Assembly: GCA_910586955.1 (NCBI GenBank) | Contig: CAJUMM010000061.1 | Span: forward strand, 1-15,805 | DNA: 15,805 nt | DNA from: an uncultured Lachnospiraceae bacterium | GTDB taxonomy: Bacteria > Bacillota > Clostridia > Lachnospirales > Lachnospiraceae | Direction of reading: 5' to 3' | In this document: positions 12,601-15,805 of the stretch, one piece after another | Position numbering within the stretch: position 1 is the first letter of the stretch | How the letters are laid out: each line of letters begins with the position of its first letter | The notes under the pieces: generated by a model | Told to the model about the DNA's origin: nothing | What the model saw: the letters and a program-made list of their open reading frames with translations, nothing else | The model's database searches: none | Program-made: the position numbers and the translations under genes

Positions 12601-15600
12601 TCATCCAGCAGAAGCTTCGCTGCTTTGTAAACCAGATTGTTTTCATTGGACGGCAGGTAATAGAGATTGGTCTTCACCTGAATCCCCGGCTGCTCCTGCT
12701 TCTCCAGAAAGATCCGGTCATAAATATAAACCGTCTGCATAATCATCCGCACTTCATGGTAGCCGTCCTCCCTGCGCCGGAGCACATCCAGCCCTAAGTT
12801 GATTTTCGCCAGCGCCTTTAACTGCATTTTATCCATGCTATGTTTCCCCTTTTTCCCCAAATTCATGCCGCAGCCCTTCCAGGGAAAATTTGCACTTTCT
12901 ATGTTTTTTGTATACACAAAAGTATAGCAAATTTTTTCCGGAAACGCAACCAAAAAGCTGGCCTCTCCATAAGAAAACCGGGGATACCTGCCGCACACAG
13001 CACGGCAGACATCCCCGGCTTCGGAGATAATCTCCCCGTTACATATTTTCCATCTGTTTCACCAGCAGAAGTTTCTGTCCCGGCAGAACCTCCTGGGAGG
13101 TCATTTCGTTCATACTGCAGATCTGCTCTCCGGTGGTATGGTAAGCTTTTGCAATGTCCCAAAGGGTATCCGAAGGCTGGACCACGTAAATCAAAAAGCC
13201 CGGCAGAGCCTTCAATGCCTCCAGATTCAGAGGGTGTTCTTTCACATCCGAAATATGCTGCACCGTCACCCGGTCCAGTACCAGTGCGTGGATGAGAATC
13301 CCTGCCTTCACTTCCAGTTCTTCACTGCTCACCATATTTACGGAGAGCTGATCCAGGGTAGTCTGGAGGTAATAAACGCTGTTTTTCCCAATGCCCGAAA
13401 CCTCCACCAGGTGCTCGAAAGGCACGGCTCCTTTGATACACAGGAAGGGATGGCTGTCGTCGGAGGTCACATAGAGGACCTGGACCGCCACCACGCCCTC
13501 CACCAGAAGGCCTTCCTCCGTCACCCGGATATCATCCACTTTCACCTCTCCCCGGCTGTGGCAGATCTGTAAAATCTGTGCCTCCACGCTTCCGGTCTTC
13601 ATGCGCTCTGATACCCGGCACTTAGAGGCGTTGCAGGCCAGAAGGTTCTCATAGACCGCCGGAGTGGTAATAAGCTCCAGTTCCCTGGAGGGGCTGTAGA
13701 GATCGCAGACCATGCCCAGATGCTCCTCCTCGTAAATCTGGATATTCAGTTCCAGAACGGCGTCAATATTTACCACCCGCAGCTCCCCGTCATAATCCGG
13801 TTTTACTTCCAGATCCCCGTGGGCCAGGTTCATCTCGATATTTTCCAGCATTCCTTCCTGGCAGCCCCCCACGTCCACACGGCTGTTAAAGGGAAGGGCC
13901 TGCTCCATCCAGTAGGCTTTTCCGCTCTCATCCTCTCCCTCGTAAAGGATAAAGACCACAAGCTCCCCCTTGATCAGGACTTCCCCCTCCGAGAGCCGCA
14001 GCTCCGCCCCCTGTACGGAAACATCCTGCCACAGCACCTCCCGGATATTCGGCTTGTTGGCCGGAAGGATGATCTCGTCCTTAATCCGGCAGGTATCTTT
14101 CTTCTGTACCGCCAGGCCGGCCGCCGAGATATGGCAGGTCTTGATCTGTATATCCTCGGAACCTTCCGCCGCTACGGGCACTTCCTCGTCAAAAAGCTCC
14201 TCCACAGCCAGTTCCAGGGTCAGGACCGTTTTAATGCTCAGCTTTCTGGAATTGATCAGAAAGGCAGACACGTCCTCCAGCATCCATTTCAGCTGCAGGC
14301 TGTCTCCGTCTTTCGCATTCTCCACGTTCATGGTCTCCTCAAAAGGAATCTGCCCCTGAACGCTATGTAAACTGTTATCCAGGGAATCCCCCATGTACAA
14401 AACCGAAAACTGAAGGCTGCCCTTTACCTTAACCCGGCCGGCCTCCACCTTCACTTCCCCGATGTCGATGGTTCCCTTCTCCTGGATAAGCATGCCGGCA
14501 TCCGGCATCTGATCCGGAATATTATAGTCATCATCCAGGGTAATCTGGCTGACTGCTTTTCCTTTCTGCCGGTTCATGTGAATATTTTTCCGAACAAGCT
14601 CCACAACACACACCTGCTTTCTTCTTTCCTTTCTACCAGTCTATGCCCTGTTTCCCAACTTATGCCAGCCTCAGTGAAATACCACCGGTTTATCCACATA
14701 TTCCGTCTTCACCACCAGACAGGGGAAGCTGGGAGTCTCCGCCACTGTCTCCTCCCTGGAAGGGCCTATCAGGCTGGTGTCAAAGTAAACGGCATTTTCC
14801 GACAGGTACAGTTCGTTTACCGCAATGCTGTAACCGCTGGTTTTCTGCTCCCCATAGCCCACGCAGATATAAAGGCTCTGCTCCTCCTCATAGGTAAGTT
14901 TAAAGGGTTCTTTCCGCTTTTCTTCCAGAATCGCCTGAAGTCCCTCCGGAGCCTTTCCCTCCTCCACAATGGTATATTCCAGGTCCTTTAGCTTCTCCCG
15001 CTCATTCGTCTGTACGCTGCACCCGGACAAAAGCAGCATACAGCCTGCCATAAAAATCCAAACCATTTTCCGCATACATTTCACCTCTTTTTATACTTAT
15101 GGGGAAAATGCTTGTATTATCCTTGTTTTTTGCCGCCAACTTTATTATAATGAGGAAAGGCGGAAAACAGCCTGTAAGGAGGAAAATTATGCAGTTTAAA
15201 ACATCGGCCGATACCCATGTGAACCACAGGTACAGCGGCATTCTGTTACATCCCACATCCTTTCCCTCCCCCTACGGAATCGGGGACTTTGGAAAAGGAG
15301 CCTATGAGTTTGTAGATTTCCTGGAGGCGGCCGGGCAGCATCTCTGGCAGATTCTTCCCCTGGTCCCCATTACCTCCTTCGGCAATTCCCCCTACCAGGG
15401 CTTTTCCGTGTTCGCCGGGGAACCCCTTCTTATCAGCCCGGAGCTTTTGAAAGAGAAGCGCCTGCTGTCCCAGGAGGATCTGAAAAGTATCCCGGATTTT
15501 AATCCGGTCAAGATCGATTATGATCTGGTCCGGGAATACAAGTACGGCCTTTACCGGAAAGCTTTTGCCGCCTTTCTCCACACGGCGGACAAAAACCTTC

Positions 15601-15805
15601 TGGAAGAATACGATTCTTTCTGTGAAGCCAATGAATTTTGGCTCAAGGATTACTGCCTCTTTATGGCGGTACGTGATTATCACGGTGGAAGCTCCTGGAT
15701 GGAGTGGCCGGAAGAGCTGCGCAATCCCACAGAGGAAAGCCGTGCCATCTGGAGCCAAAAACTCAAAGAGGATATTTCCTATCACCGGTTTTTACAGTAT
15801 CTCTT

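Overview
The window reads as chromosomal DNA of an anaerobic, Gram-positive, probably spore-forming Firmicute, most likely a Lachnospiraceae-type gut clostridium. The reasons are strong AGGAGG-type ribosome sites, a lactose/cellobiose-family PTS, a MEP-pathway IspE, a DUF3794 (SPOCS)-LysM spore-coat-type protein, DUF1934, and a trigger-factor-like lipoprotein. The species cannot be named from the sequence. No RNA genes, insertion sequences, prophage genes or CRISPR repeats were seen, and no stretch over 300 bases lacks a gene.

Region 1 (1-5622, minus strand) is one tightly packed operon read right to left: murQ, a GH1 6-phospho-beta-glucosidase, PTS IIA, an unrecognised three-helix membrane protein, PTS IIB, PTS IIC and a BadF/BadG-type amino-sugar kinase that runs off the left edge. 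A MurR/RpiR regulator (5623-6483) is divergent from it. The combination suggests uptake and 6-phosphorylation of an amino-sugar disaccharide, probably a peptidoglycan GlcNAc/MurNAc disaccharide. The GH1 enzyme would split it, the kinase would phosphorylate the free sugar, and MurQ would remove the lactyl ether so that everything converges on GlcNAc-6-phosphate. Two opposing promoters share a -35 region between murQ and murR, with small palindromes nested in it.

Region 2 (6484-9666) holds a trigger-factor/FKBP-like lipoprotein gene convergent with murR with no base between the stop codons, a cardiolipin synthase, and a divergent small membrane-anchored protein of unknown function with its own extended -10 promoter.

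Region 3 (9690-13018, minus strand) is a second operon: ispE, a GntR/FCD regulator, a small secreted protein, glutamate racemase and a DUF1934 protein. It has a clear promoter, and a TGTATACA palindrome near the expected start site is a plausible operator for the GntR protein. A strong terminator for the gene upstream insulates it.

Region 4 (13039-15805) has a DUF3794-LysM protein resembling the SpoIVA-interacting coat protein SipL, a PrcB-domain lipoprotein upstream of it, and, divergent, the start of a 4-alpha-glucanotransferase (malQ) that runs off the right edge.

Most products were assigned by recognising family motifs in the translations; no database search was possible.
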